Source: Zea mays (Eukaryota > Streptophyta > Magnoliopsida > Poales > Poaceae). From it: a stretch of DNA of 64,000 bases. Each line of letters begins with the position of its first letter. The first letter of the stretch is position 1. A program made the translations under genes and the position numbers. The notes beneath the pieces were generated by a model. That model saw nothing but the letters and a program-made list of their open reading frames with translations, searched no databases and was not told where the DNA came from. The DNA lies in contig NC_050100.1 in assembly GCF_902167145.1 (NCBI RefSeq), forward strand, positions 215,010,081 through 215,074,080, in the 5' to 3' direction. Shown piece after piece: positions 45,401-56,998 of the stretch.

Positions 45401-45739
45401 GCCGAGTACATTGCCGCAGGACACTGTTGCGCGCAATTACTTTGGATGAGGCAAACCCTGCGGGACTACGGTTACAAATTAACCAAAGTCCCTTTGCTAT
45501 GTGATAATGAGAGTGCAATCAAAATGGCTGACAATCCCGTCGAGCACAGCCGCACTAAGCACATAGCCATTCGGTATCACTTTTTGAGGGATCACCAACA
45601 AAAGGGAGATATCGAGATTTCTTACATTAATACTAAAGATCAATTAGCCGATATCTTCACCAAGCCGCTTGATGAACAATCTTTTAACAAACTTAGGCAT
45701 GAGCTAAATATTCTTGATTCTAGAAATTTCTTTTGTTAA
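42494..45739 (+). CDS. pol: Sirevirus B pol polyprotein
   Basis: Intact frame from 42494 (after TAG) to TAA 45739 with the same domain order as C: protease DSG, HHCC finger, integrase, reverse transcriptase with YVDD, RNase H. Notable changes from C are NDNGTEF for SDNGTEF beside the second integrase Asp and CSACQEG for CSACQAG; neither removes a catalytic residue. Both reading frames needed for replication are open, but gag is separated from its promoter and start by C. Confidence 0.94.
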   Translation, partial: VYASGGSSWILDSGCTNHMTGEKKMFSSYEKNQDPQRAITFGDGNQGLVKGLGKIAISPDHSISNVFLVDSLDYNLLSVSQLCKMGYNCLFTDIGVTVFRRSDDSIAFKGVLEGELYLVDFDRAELDTCLIAKTNMGWFWHRRLAHVGMKNLHKLLKGEHILGLTNVHFEKDRICSACQEGKQVGTHHPHKNIMTTDRPLELLHMDLFGPIAYISIGGSKYCLVIVDDYSRFTWVFFLQEKSQTQETLKGFLRRAQNEFGLRIKKIRNDNGTEFKNSQIESFLEEEGIKHEFSSPYAPQQNGVVERKNRTLLDMARTMLDEYKTSDRFWAEAVNTACYAINRLYLHRILKKTSYELLTGKKPNISYFRVFGSKCFILVKRGRKSKFAPKTVEGFLLGYDANTRAYRVFNKSTGLVEVSCDVVFDETNGSQVEQVDLDETGIEEALCIALRNMSIGDVCPKESEEPPNAQDQPSSSMQTSPPTQIEEEAQVDEEEDQSNEPPQDDGIDQGGDTNDQEKEDEQEPRPPHPRVHQAIQRDHPVDTILGDIHKGVTTRSRVAHFCEHYSFVSSIEPHRVEEALQDSDWVVAMQEELNNFTRNKVWHLVPRPNQNVVGTKWVFRNKQDEHGVVTRNKARLVAKGYSQVEGLDFGETYAPVARLESIRILLAYATYHGFKLYQMDVKSAFLNGPIKEEVYVEQPPGFEDSEYPNHVYKLSKALYGLKQAPRAWYECLRDFLIANGFKVGKADPTLFTKTLENDLFVCQIYVDDIIFGSTNESTCEEFSRIMTQKFEMSMMGELKYFLGFQVKQLQEGTFISQTKYTQDILNKFGMKDAKPIKTPMGTNGHLDLDTGGKSVDQKVYRSMIGSLLYLCASRPDIMLSVCMCARFQADPKEAHLTAVKRILRYLAYTPKFGLWYPKGSTFDLIGYSDADWAGCKINRKSTSGTCQFLGRSLVSWASKKQNSVALSTAEAEYIAAGHCCAQLLWMRQTLRDYGYKLTKVPLLCDNESAIKMADNPVEHSRTKHIAIRYHFLRDHQQKGDIEISYINTKDQLADIFTKPLDEQSFNKLRHELNILDSRNFFC

Positions 45740-46563
45740 CTTCCACACATAGCTCATTTATATACTTTTGATCATGTCTCTTTCATATGCTATGACTAAT
45801 GTGTTTTCAAGTCTATTTCAAACCAAGTCATAGGTGTATTGAAAGGGAATTGGAGTCTTCGGCAAAGACAAAGGCTTCCACTACGTAACTCATCTTTCGC
45901 CGTCGCTCCAAGCAACTCTCCATTCTTGGGGGAGAAAAGCAGACCGGACTTCGTCTTTGGTATAATCTTAACTCATTTATTTGTGACCAAAGGGGAAGAT
46001 AGTACTTCGAGGGCTCTAATGATTCCGTTTTTGGCGATTCATGCCAAAGGGGGAGAAAGTAAGAGCCCAAAGCAAAAGGACCACACCACCACCTCTTTCA
46101 AAAACTTCATGTTGTTCGAAGAATATTATCAATTGCTATCCTATTATGTTCAAAAGGGGGAGAAAGTAGTATTTCAAAAATGATATATCAAAACCCTCTT
46201 GAACACTAAGAGGAGGATCTCTTTTAGGGGGAGTTTTGTTTAGTCAAAGGAAAAACATTTGAAATAGGGAGGAGAAAATTTCAAATCTTGAAAATGCTTT
46301 GCAAATCTTATTCATTTACCTTTGACTATTTGCAAAAGATCTTTGAAATGGATTTACAAAAGAATTTGCAAAAACAAAACATGTGGTGCAAACGTGGTCC
46401 AAAATGTTACATAAGAAAGAAACAATCTATGCATATCTTGTAAGTTTTTATATTGGCTCAATTCCAAGCAACCTTTACACTCACATTATGCAAACTAGTT
46501 CAATTATGCACTTCTATACTTGCTTTGGTTTGTGTTGGCATCAATCACCAAAAAGGGGGAGAT
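45740..46563 (+). other. Sirevirus B 3' non-coding region with purine tracts
   Basis: Repeated AAAGGGGGAGAAA tracts, the last at 46550-46562 directly before the LTR, as in C. Confidence 0.85.
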
Positions 46564-47893
46564 TGAAAGGGAATTAGGCTTACACCTAGTCCCTAATTAA
46601 TTTTGGTGGTTGAATTGCCCAACACAAACAATTGGACTAACTAGTTTGCCCAAGTGTATAGATTATACAGGTATAAAAGGTTCACACTCAGCCAATAAAA
46701 AGACCAAGTTTTGGATTCAACAAAGGAGCAAAGTGGCAACCGAAGGCCCTCTGGTCTGGGAGCACCGGACTGTCCGGTGTACACCGGACAGTGTCCGGTG
46801 CGCCACCGGACAGTGTCCGGTGCACCAGAGGACTCCAACTCGAACTCGCCACCTTCGGGAATTTCCAGAGGCACTCGCGCTATAATTCACCGGACTGTCC
46901 GGTGTACACCGGACAGTGTCCGGTGCGCCAAGGAAGATTAGCCTCAGGAACTCGCCAGCTTCGGGAAACTCCAACGGCTAGTCCGCTATAATTCACCGGA
47001 CTGTCCGGTGTGCACCGGACTGTCCGGTGCAACTCCGGAGCAACGGCTACCTCCGCGCCAACGGCTACCTGCGGCGCATTAAATGCGCGCGCAGCGCACG
47101 CAGAAGTCAGGCGCGCCCATACTGGCACACCGGACAGGGAACAGTACATGTCCGGTGTGCACCGGACACCCAGGCGGGCCCACAAGTCAGAAGCTCCAAC
47201 GGTCAGAATCCAACAGCAGTGATGACGTGGCGGGGGCACCGGACATGTCCGGTGTGCACCGGACTGTCCGGTGCGCCATCAAACAGACAGGCTCCCAACG
47301 ACCACTTTTGGTGGTTGGGGCTATAAATACCCCAACCACCCCACCATTCATTGCATCCAAGTTTTCCACTTCTCAACCACTTACAAGAGCTAGGCATTCA
47401 ATTCTAGACACACCAAAAGAGATCAAATCCTCTCCAATTCCACTCAAGGCTTTAGTGATTAGCGAGAGAGATTTGTCGTGTTCTTTTGAGCTCTTGCGCT
47501 TGGATTGCTTCTTTTCGTTCTCACAAGTTCTTGTGATCAAAACTCAATTGTAATCAAGGCAAGAGGCACCAATTGTGTGGTGGCCCTTGCGGGGAAGTTT
47601 TGTTCCCGGCTTTGATTTGAGAAGAGAAGCTCACTCGGTCCGAGGGACCGTTTGAGAGAGGGAAGGGTTGAAAGAGACCCGGCCTTTGTGGCCTCCTCAA
47701 CGGGGAGTAGGTTTGCAAGAACCGAACCTCGGTAAAACAAATCCGCGTGTCACTCACTTCATTCGCTTGTGATTTGTTTTGCACCCTCTCTCGCGGACTC
47801 GATTATATTTCTAACGCTAACCCGGCTTGTAGTTGTGTTTATATTTGTAAATTTCAGTTTCGCCCTATTCCCCCCCCCTCTAGGCGACTATCA
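46564..47893 (+). repeat. 3' LTR of Sirevirus B
   Basis: 1330 bp, matching 28850-30201 except for about six base changes, a missing 21-bp palindrome unit and the C-run length. Confidence 0.95.
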
Positions 47894-47898
47894 AAAAG

Positions 47899-48975
47899 GA
47901 TGACCTTTTGGATTCCCAAGAGGACTGTCTAATCAAGGAAAACAAGAAACATGTTAAGGTTAAAAATGCTTACGCTCTAGAAGTAGAAAAATGTCAAAAA
48001 CTATCTAGTGAGCTAAGCACTTGCCATGAGATGATTGACAACCTTAGACATGAAAATGCTAGTTTAAATGCTAACGTTGATTCACATATTTGTAATGTTT
48101 CAATTCCCAATCCTAGAGATAATAATGATGATTTGCTTGCTAGGATTGAAGAATTGAACATTTCTCTTGCTAGCCTTAGAATAGAAAATGAAAATTTAAT
48201 TGCTAAGGCTAAAGATTTTGATGTTTGCAAAGTTACAATTTCCGATCTTAGAGATAAAAATGATATTCTTCACGCTAAGATTGTTGAACTTAATTCTTGC
48301 AAACCATCTACATCTACCATTGAGCATGTCACTATTTGTACTAGATGTAGAGATGTTGATGTTAATGCTATTCATGATCATATGGCTTTAATTAAACAAC
48401 AGAATGATCATATAGCAAAACTAGATGCTAAAATTGCCGAGCACAACTTAGAAAATGAGAAATTTAAATTTGCTCGTAGCATGCTTTATAATGGGAGACG
48501 CCCGGGCATCAAGGATGGCATTGGCTTCCAAAGGGGAGACAATGTCAAAATTAGTGCCCCTCCTAAAAGATTGTCCAACTTTGTTAAGGGCAAGGCTCCC
48601 ATGCCTCAGGATAACGAGGGTTACATTTTATACCCTACCGGTTATCCCGAGGACAAAATTAGGAAAATTCATTCTAGGAAGTCTCACTCTGGTTCTAACC
48701 ATGCTTTTATGTATAAGAGTGAGACATCTAACTCTAGGCAACCAACCCGTGCCAAGCTGCCTAAGAAGAAAATTCCTAGTGCATCAAATGAACATAGCAT
48801 TTCATTTGAAACTTTTGATGCATCTTATGTTTTGACGAACAAATCCGGCAAGGTAGTTGCCAAATATGTTGGGGGCAAGCACAAGGGCTCCAAGACTTGT
48901 GTTTGGGTACCCAAAGTTCTTGTGTCTAATGCCAAAGGACCCAAAACCATTTGGGTACCTAAAGTCAAGAACTAA
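47899..48975 (+). pseudogene. gag: Sirevirus A gag, 3' part
   Basis: Continues the coiled coil after Sirevirus B (DDLLDSQEDCLIKENKKH) through NGRRPGIKDGIG to the WVPKV end and TAA 48975. This part has no stop. It is the second half of the gene begun at 27246. Confidence 0.88.
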
Positions 48976-48988
48976 ACTTGTTTTGTAG

Positions 48989-51900
48989 GTTTATGCATCC
49001 GGGGGCTCAAGTTGGATCATCGACAGCGGGTGCACAAACCACATGACAGGGGAGAAGAAAATGTTCTCCTCCTACGAGAAAAACCAAGATCCCCAAAGAG
49101 CGATCACATTCGGGGATAGAAATCAAGGTTTGGTCAAAGGTTTGGGTAAAATTGCTATATCTCCTGACCATTCCATTTCAAATGTTTTTCTTGTTGATTC
49201 TTTAGATTACAATTTGCTTTCCGTATCTCAATTATGTCAAATGGGCTACAACTGTCTATTCACTGATGTAGGTGTCACTGTCTTTAGAAGAAGTGATGAT
49301 TCAATAGCATTTAAGGGAGTGTTAGAGGGTCAGCTATACTTGGTAGATTTTGATAGAGCTGAACTCGACACTTGCTTGATTGCTAAGACTAACATGGGTT
49401 GGCTCTGGCACCGCCGACTAGCTCATGTTGGGATGAAGAATCTTCATAAGCTTCTAAAGGGAGAACACATTTTAGGACTAACAAATGTTCATTTTGAGAA
49501 AGACAGGATTTGTAGCGCATGCCAAGCAGGGAAGCAAGTTGGCACTCATCATCCGCACAAAAACATAATGACGACCGACAGGCCACTGGAGCTCCTACAC
49601 ATGGATCTATTCGGCCCGATCGCTTACATAAGCATCGGCGGGAGTAAGTACTGTCTAGTTATTGTGGATGATTATTCTCGCTTCACTTGGGTATTCTTTT
49701 TACAGGAAAAATCTCAAACCCAAGAGACCTTAAAGGGATTCTTGAGACGAGCTCAAAATGAGTTCGGCTTAAGGATCAAGAAAATAAGAAGCGACAACGG
49801 GACGGAGTTCAAGAACTCTCAAATTGAAGGCTTTCTTGAGGAGGAGGGCATCAAGCATGAGTTCTCTTCTCCCTACACACCTCAATAAAATGGTGTAGTG
49901 GAGAGAAAGAATCAAACTCTATTGGACATGGCAAGGACCATGCTTGATGAGTACAAGACTTCGGATCGGTTTTGGGCGGAGGCGGTCAACACCGCCTGCT
50001 ACGCCATCAACCGGTTGTATCTACACCGAATCCTCAAGAAGACATCATACGAACTCCTAACCGGTAAAAAGCCCAACATTTCATATTTTAGAGTCTTTGG
50101 TAGCAAATGCTTTATTCTTGTTAAAAGAGGTAGAAAATCTAAATTTGCTCCTAAGACTGTAGAAGGCTTTTTACTTGGTTATGACTCAAACACAAGGGCA
50201 TATAGGGTCTTTAACAAGTCCACTGGACTAGTTGAAGTCTCATGTGACGTTGTGTTTGATGAGACTAACGGCTCCCAAGTGGAGCAAGTTGATCTTGATG
50301 AGATAGGTGAAGAAGAGGCTCCATGCATCGCGCTAAGAAACATGTCCATTGGGGATGTGTGTCCTAAGGAATCCGAAGAGCCTCCAAATGCACAAGATCA
50401 ACCATCCTCCTCCATGCAAGCATCTCCACCAACTCAAAATGAGGAAGAGGCTCAAGTTGATGAAGAAGAAGATCAATCAAATGAGCCACCTCAAGATGAT
50501 GGCAATGATCAAAGGGGAGATACAAATGAGGAAGACAAGGAGGATGAGGAACATAGGCCGCCACACCCAAGAGTCCACCAAGCAATCCAACGAGATCACC
50601 CCGTCGACACCATTCTTGGCGATATTCATAAGGGGGTAACCACTAGATCTCGGGTTGCACATTTTTGTGAACATTACTCGTTTGTTTCCTCTATTGAACC
50701 ACACAGGGTAGAGGAAGCACTACAAGATTCGGATTGGGTGGTGGCAATGCAAGAGGAGCTCAACAACTTCACTAGAAATGAGGTATGGCATTTAGTTCCA
50801 CGTCCTAATCAAAATGTTGTAGGAACCAAATGGGTCTTCCGCAACAAGCAAGACGAGCATGGTGTGGTGACAAGGAACAAAGCTCGACTTGTGGCCAAAG
50901 GATACTCCCAAGTCGAAGGTTTGGATTTCGGTGAAACCTATGCACCCGTAGCTAGGCTTGAGTCAATTCGCATATTATTGGCCTATGCTACTTACCATGG
51001 CTTTAAGCTTTATCAAATGGACGTGAAAAGTGCATTCCTCAATGGACCAATCAAGGAAGAGGTCTATGTTGAGCAACCTCCCGGCTTTGAAGATAGTGAG
51101 TATCCTAATCATGTCTATAAGCTCTCTAAGGCGCTTTATGGGCTCAAGCAAGCCCCAAGAGCATGGTATGAATGCCTTATAGATTTCCTTATTGCTAATG
51201 GCTTCAAAGTCGGTAAAGCCGATCCTACTCTATTCACTAAAACTCTTGAAAATGATTTGTTCGTATGCCAAATTTATGTTGATGATATCATATTTGGGTC
51301 TACTAACGAGTCTACATGTGAAGAGTTTAGTAGGATCATGACACAGAAATTCGAGATGTCTATGATGGGGGAGTTGAAGTATTTCTTAGGATTCCAAGTG
51401 AAGCAACTCCAAGAGGGCACCTTCATTAGCCAAACAAAGTACACTCAAGACATTCTAAACAAGTTTGGGATGAAGGACGCCAAGCCCATCAAGACACCCA
51501 TGGGAACCAATGGGCATCTCGACCTCGACACGGGAGGTAAGTCCGTGGATCAAAAGGTATACCGGTCGATGATAGGTTCTTTACTCTATTTATGTGCATC
51601 TCGACCGGATATTATGCTTTCCGTATGCATGTGTGCAAGATTCCAAGCCGACCCTAAGGAAGCTCACCTTACAGCCGTAAAACGAATCTTGAGATATTTG
51701 GCTTATACTCCTAAGTTTGGGCTTTGGTATCCTAGGGGATCCACATTTGATTTGATTGGATATTCGGATGCTGATTGGGCAGGGTGTAAAATCAATAGGA
51801 AGAGCACATCGGGGACTTGCCAGTTCTTGGGAAGATCCTTGGTGTCTTGGGCTTCAAAGAAGCAAAATTCGGTTGCTCTTTCCACCGCCGAAGCCGAGTA

Positions 51901-52231
51901 CATTGCCGCAGGTCATTGTTGCGCGCAATTGCTTTGGATGAGGCAAACCCTACGGGACTACGGTTACAAATTAATCAAAGTCCCTTTGCTATGTGATAAT
52001 GAGAGTGCAATCAAAATGGCCGACAATCCCGTCGAGCATAGCCGCACTAAACACATAGCCATTCGGTATCATTTTCTTAGGGATCACCAACAAAAGGGAG
52101 ATATCGAGATTTCTTACATTAATACTAAAGATCAATTAGCCGATATCTTTACCAAGCCACTTGATGAACAATCTTTTAACAAACTTAGGCATGAGCTCAA
52201 TATTCTTGATTCTAGGAATTTCTTTTGTTAA
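48989..52231 (+). pseudogene. pol: Sirevirus A pol with one nonsense codon
   Basis: Same domain order as B and C, open from 48989 to TAA 52231 except TAA at 49886-49888, where C and B have CAA (Gln) in the integrase motif [11 protein letters not shown]. The stop falls just before the catalytic Glu of integrase, so reverse transcriptase and RNase H would not be made by normal reading. A single C-to-T change explains it. Confidence 0.92.
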
Positions 52232-53060
52232 CTTGCACACATAAGCTCATTTGTATACCTTTGATCACATCTCTTTCATATGCTATGACTAATGTGTTTT
52301 CAAGTCTATTTCAAACCAAGTCACAGGTGTATTGAAAGGGAATTGGAGTCTTCGGCGAAGACAAAGGCTTCCACTACGTAACTCATCCTTCGCCGTCGCT
52401 CCAAGCAACTCTCCGTTCTAGAGGGAGAAAACATGAGCACCAAGCAAAAGGACTTCGTCTTTGGTATAATCTTAACTCATTTATTCATTACCAGAGGGGA
52501 AGAAAGCACTTCGAGGGCTCTAATGATTCCGTTTTTGGCGATTCATGCCAAAGGGGGAGAGAATAAGAGCCCAAAGCAAAAGGACCGCACCACCACCAAT
52601 TTCAAAAACTTAAGTGTTGAATATTTTCAATTGGTATCCTATTGTGTTCAAAAGGGGGAGAAAGTAGTATTTCAAAATGATATATCAAAACCCTCTTGAA
52701 CACTAAGAGGAGGATCTCATTTAGGGGGAGTTTTATTTAGTCAAAGGAAAAGCATTTGAAACAGGGGGAGAGAATTTCAAATCTTGAAAATGCTTCTCAA
52801 AATCTTATTCATTTACCTTTGACTATTTGCAAAAGAACTTTGAAAAGGATTTTCAAAAGAGTTTGCAAAAACAAAACATGTGGTGCAAGCGTGGTCCAAA
52901 ACGTTATATAAGAAAGAAACAATCCATGCATATCTTGTAAGTATTTATATTGGCTCAATTCCAAGCAACCTTTACACTTACATTATGCAAACTAGTTCAG
53001 TTATACACTCCTATAATTGCTTTGGTTTGTGTTGGCATCAATCACCAAAAAGGGGGAGAT
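52232..53060 (+). other. Sirevirus A 3' non-coding region with purine tracts
   Basis: Same layout as B and C, with the polypurine tract at 53047-53059. Confidence 0.85.
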
Positions 53061-54296
53061 TGAAAGGGAATTAGGCTTACACCTAGTCCCTAATTAATTT
53101 TTGATGGTTGAATTGCCCAACACAAATAATTGGACTAACTAGTTTGCTCTAGATTGTATGTTCTACAGGTGCCAAAGGTTCATCTACAACTATACTAATT
53201 CGACTGTCCGGAATACCGTAGATTATTCCGGACAGGAGAAGCTTTTTGGAAAAACAGGCCAAGCGCGGACCGTCCGGGCTCCTGCGGCGGACCGTCCGCG
53301 ACACAAGAATGACCCTCGGACAGAACCAATGCAAAAACACAAGTTTCCACTACAGACTGTCCGGAGGAAAAGCAAAGACCGTCCGAGCCCTCACGCGGAC
53401 CGTCCGGCCTCAGGTGCGGACCGTCCGGTCGGTAAGAAACCGAAAAACCCGAAGGTGACGGGTTCGGAGAAATGAATTATAGGGGGCCTCGTGGACCGTC
53501 CGGGGTGCACGACCGGACCGTCCGCGACTGGCTCTGTCTGACATCTGACGACGCATTAAATGCAATATAGCCGTTGATATAGCCGTTACTGCTGACCGTT
53601 GCATTTTCAGCCGTTGATCTTCAAGGGCGGACCGTCCGCACCAGGAGGGCGGACCGTCCGCGCTCAGCAGAATGGCCCAACGGCTAGGAAGTGGTTGGTG
53701 GCTATAAATACAACCCCAACCACCTCCATTCACTTCATCCAAGCATTCCAACCTTCAACATTCAATACAAGAGCTAGCAATCCATTCCAAGACACATTCA
53801 AAGCCTCCATCTCTCCAAGTTTCACAATTGAAAAAAGAGATCATTAGTGATTAGTGACTTGAGAGAGAAAGTGATCCGTGTGTTATTTGTCGCTCTTGTC
53901 GCTTGGCTTTTGCAATCGTGCTTTCTTTCAATCTTTCTTGCGTTCAACTCAATTGTAACCAAGGCAAGAGACACCAATTGTGTGGTGGTCCTTGCGGGGA
54001 AGTTTGTTCCCGTTTGATTAAGAAGAGAAAGCTCACTCGGTACGAGGGACCGTTTGAGAGAGGGAAGGGTTGAAAGAGACCCGGCCTTTGTGGCCTCCTC
54101 AACGGGGAGTAGGTTTGCGAGAACCGAACCTCGGTAAAACAAATCCACGTGTCACACTCGTTATTTGATTGCAATTTGTTTTGCACCCTCTCTCGCGGAC
54201 TCATTTCTATTTCTAACGCTAACCCGGCTTGTAGTTGTGTTTATATTTGTAAATTTCAGTTTCGCCCTATTCACCCCCCCCTCTAGGCGACTATCA
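53061..54296 (+). repeat. 3' LTR of Sirevirus A
   Basis: 1236 bp, matching 25979-27197 with about eight base changes, an extra 21-bp GCGGACCGTCCGG unit near 53405 and a shorter C-run. Confidence 0.95.
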
Positions 54297-54301
54297 GAAA
54301 C

Positions 54302-54328
54302 CTCAGAGCTATCCTTTGAACCAGCCAT
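54302..54328 (-). pseudogene. gag: First nine codons of the Gypsy gag
   Basis: The minus strand reads MAGSKDSSE from ATG 54328 and is cut by the Sirevirus A insertion. It joins in sense to 25978 and below. Confidence 0.7.
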
Positions 54329-54360
54329 TGAGGGCCGATTTGATAGGTCTATATGTGTTT

Positions 54361-54378
54361 TCCCCAGCGGAGTCGCCA
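54361..54378 (-). other. Primer binding site of the Gypsy element
   Basis: The minus strand reads TGGCGACTCCGCTGGGGA seven bases after the LTR end, the position and type of sequence used as tRNA primer site in maize Gypsy elements. The exact tRNA was not determined. Confidence 0.75.
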
Positions 54379-54385
54379 AAAAGTA

Positions 54386-55101
54386 TGTTGACGCTTTTTT
54401 GGAGCGCCAAACACTCAAGAGAACTAGTGGCGGTGCTCTCTGGTCAGGCGCGGACGGTCCGCGGCCCAGAGCCGGACGGTCCGCGACCTGGCGCGAGGTG
54501 GCGGTGCTCTCTGGTCAGGCGCGGACGGTCCGCGGCACAGGGTCGGACGGTCCGCGACCTGGTGCAGGAGCTCGGGTTCCCTGCCTGACGGCCGGACGGT
54601 CCGCGCCCTAGGGTCGGACGGTCCGCGCGTGCGCAGGGGCGGCGGAAGATCGCCGGCGGCGCCTGGATCTCGCTCCCGGGAGGGACCCCGTCGGGGAGGA
54701 GAGATCCTAGGAGTTGTCTAGACTCGGGTAGACCGACCTAGACTCCTCTAATCGACGTAGAGTCGAAGAGAGACAAAGAATTTGGGGGTTGGAAGGCTAA
54801 ACTAGGGCTAAACTAGAACTACTCCTAAGATAAAATGCGAAATAGAAGTTGTATTGATTTGATTGATGATTACAAATCGGCCGTATACCTCTCTATTTAT
54901 AGAGGAGGGGGGCTGGACCCTTTACAAACTAATTTCCGAGCTTTTCCCGTGATTTTAGCTAACAACCGTAACACAAAACTCGGAAACCTAATCTGCTCTG
55001 CGCACGCGCGGACCGTCCGGCCCCCAGGCGCGGACTGTCCGGACCGCGGACCGTCCGGCCTCAGGGCCGGACCGTCCGCATGCTCAATTCGGTGCTCAAC
55101 A
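54386..55101 (-). repeat. 5' LTR of the Gypsy element
   Basis: 716 bp, the same length as 21035-21750, with 11 substitutions by hand count and no indel. Same palindrome clusters. Confidence 0.93.
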
Positions 55102-55106
55102 CTTCC

Positions 55107-56860
55107 TAAACATTAAGAACTAGATCGGAAACTAAACCCCCTCCGGAGTTCTCGAAGGTTGACAGAAAAATAACTTAATTTTTCCTTAGTCCGCGAGAAT
55201 CTCGGAGGAGATTGAAGTTCCCAAACTAGCGCTAAAATCAATTCTTTAACTTTTAAATTAAACTCATGTTTTTAAGCTTCTAGTTTTTCGGAAGCTAAAC
55301 TAAAAAAACTAGTTGTTTATTTTAGCTTCTAACTTTTTTACGTTGAAAATCTACCTAGAAGCTCAAACAATCAGAACCTAAGACTAGCTAGTTGTCTTGA
55401 TTTTGAACATCTAAAAATCCAAACAAATAAGCTAATGGGTATGTTAGTTTTAGCCAAGCTCTCAGCTAAAGACGAGTTCACCGTTTGGCTAAACCAATAT
55501 CAAAAAGTCCAAAATACCCCTCCCTACTCATCTTATATGTTTGCCTTTTCCTCTCATCTCTCATCCATATTGTCTACTGCCCTGTCACCTTCCTAACTAT
55601 TCATTCATCGCCGAGCCTACATAATCCACCGAGCTCTTCCTTAACCCTTTAACCTTCGTTCTCCTCTCACTGTCGCTTTTGTGCCGCCACCAACAAGGGA
55701 AATGACCTCGACTTGTCCTCCTTTGACCACCCTTCTCCCCCCCTCGACGCTCGATGATGATGTCGATGTTCTCTTTCCCTAGTCCTCCACTTTCGCCATC
55801 ACCGACCTCTAGGGTCGCCTCTGTTGGCTCGGTGTAGGACTCAATGACCTCCTCCCCCTCCTCCTCTTCTGTGCAATCATCTACCACCTCCGATCACCTC
55901 AAGAGGATCCTTGTTGGTCTGTAGACGCACGTCGATGTGTCTCCATGCAAGAGCCTCGTAGACGCGCACTACAGTAACGACGGAACAGATGAGGACGGTG
56001 GTTGAAATGCGGGGAGGAGAGAGACAACGTGACCATATAGAGTGGATAAAGTCGTTTGCATTTTGCATGTCTCGATACGGAGTGTGATGGGCATCAAGAC
56101 ATATAAACAATGCATCCGGGTGCGGGAAATGGAAACGAAGCTGTTAATGGAGTTAGTTAGAGTTGGTCTAAACATTACCCCTCGTCTAAATGAATTTGTC
56201 TTTCTGTATTTGCCTTAAGTCAAACTTTTTAAATTTTGATCAACAATATATATAAGATTAATTTTTTAAAAGTAAAAAGAATACATACTATAATAGTTCA
56301 AGTCACGATGAATCTAGTAAATTTACTTTTATGTTCTAAAATTATATAAAACTTCTAGTATAAAGATCAAAATTGAAAGTGATTGAATTACTATAAACCT
56401 AAGGGCAAACTCATGCGTAGATGAAGGGAGTATCAGTGCCCTTACCCACGTTCCAAATGGAGTAGCGACGTGAAAACGGTGTATAAAGTAACTGAACAGT
56501 GGACCACAGTCACCAACCCGCGCGCATCCAAGGCTTCCGCGCCGCCCGTCACCGCGAGTCCGCGACGGTCTTCTCTCGATCTCCCCTCCTCCGCCCGCTC
56601 GGCACCCGCCTTTTCCCACCACCGCCACGCCTCCCAAGGGTGGCCGCCAGAAAACCCGTGTCCCTACGCGGTAGCTCAGCGACTTTTCCAGGGCATGGCG
56701 TGGTCTGGTCCTTGCCATTGCCACTCCGCACCGCAGGCCGCCGCGCGCCCCAGGCCCCACATCAACAACCACCGTTCCGTCCCCGTCCCCACGGCCTGCG
56801 CGCCCCGTCACCACGGGCATCGCGCCCGCCGGTTTGAAACCCTTCCGCCGCCGCCTCCTC
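55107..56860. other. Intergenic DNA and expansin upstream region
   Basis: It continues the DNA interrupted at 21034. It holds a small hairpin (arms 55140-55154 and 55194-55208) and a possible TIR element (55437-56180). From about 56500 it becomes GC-rich promoter-proximal sequence of the expansin gene. No other gene is supported. Confidence 0.5.
55437..56180. mobile_element. Possible TIR element without coding capacity
   Basis: The left end GGGTATGTTAGTTTTAGCCA and the reverse complement of the right end, GGGTAATGTTTAGACCAACT, align imperfectly over about 30 bases. No target duplication was found, and the interior frames resemble nothing known. It may be a MITE-like or captured-sequence element. 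Confidence 0.3.
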
Positions 56861-56867
56861 TATTTAA
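56861..56867 (+). promoter_or_regulatory. TATA-like box of the expansin gene
   Basis: TATTTAA in CCTCCTCTATTTAACCCC, about 135 bases before the start codon, leaving a 5' leader near 100 bases. Confidence 0.6.
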
Positions 56868-56998
56868 CCCCACAACCTCACCCCACTTCACTTCACTCCC
56901 CAGTCCCCATAGACTCCAGCCTGAGCTGCACCGTGAGCGCTCGCCGCTCCGCATCGCCGTCCCAGTCCCACACCCCGCATCCAGCCTGCCCCAGCGTA

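Larger units (their letters stand above)
28850..47893 (+). mobile_element. Sirevirus B (Opie/Ji-type), interrupted by C
   Basis: Flanked by AAAAG (28845-28849 and 47894-47898). It contains 5' LTR, primer site, the first codons of gag, Sirevirus C, the rest of gag, intact pol, purine-rich non-coding region and 3' LTR. Hand comparison shows about 6 substitutions and a 21-bp repeat-unit indel between its LTRs. Confidence 0.95.
25979..54296 (+). mobile_element. Sirevirus A (Opie/Ji-type Copia), interrupted by B and C
   Basis: Starts TGAAAGGGAATTAGG and ends CTAGGCGACTATCA, flanked by GAAAC (25974-25978 and 54297-54301). The order is LTR, primer site, gag, pol, purine-rich non-coding region, LTR, which is the Sirevirus plan. 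Gag is broken by Sirevirus B (28850-47893) and by a frameshift; pol has one nonsense codon. Hand comparison finds about 8 substitutions between its LTRs plus a 21-bp repeat-unit indel. Confidence 0.95.
21035..55101 (-). mobile_element. Non-autonomous Gypsy-type LTR retrotransposon holding the nest
   Basis: Two 716-bp LTRs (21035-21750 and 54386-55101) are flanked by the duplication CTTCC (21030-21034 and 55102-55106). A minus-strand primer site and gag lie inside, and a G-rich polypurine tract abuts the left (3') LTR. Gag resembles the Cinful/Zeon/Grande (Tat-like) group; no pol is present. Sirevirus A interrupts it after codon 9 of gag and a hAT MITE interrupts its 3' part. Hand comparison of the LTRs gives 11 substitutions in 716 bp (about 1.5%). 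Without nested DNA it would be near 5.2 kb. Confidence 0.93.
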
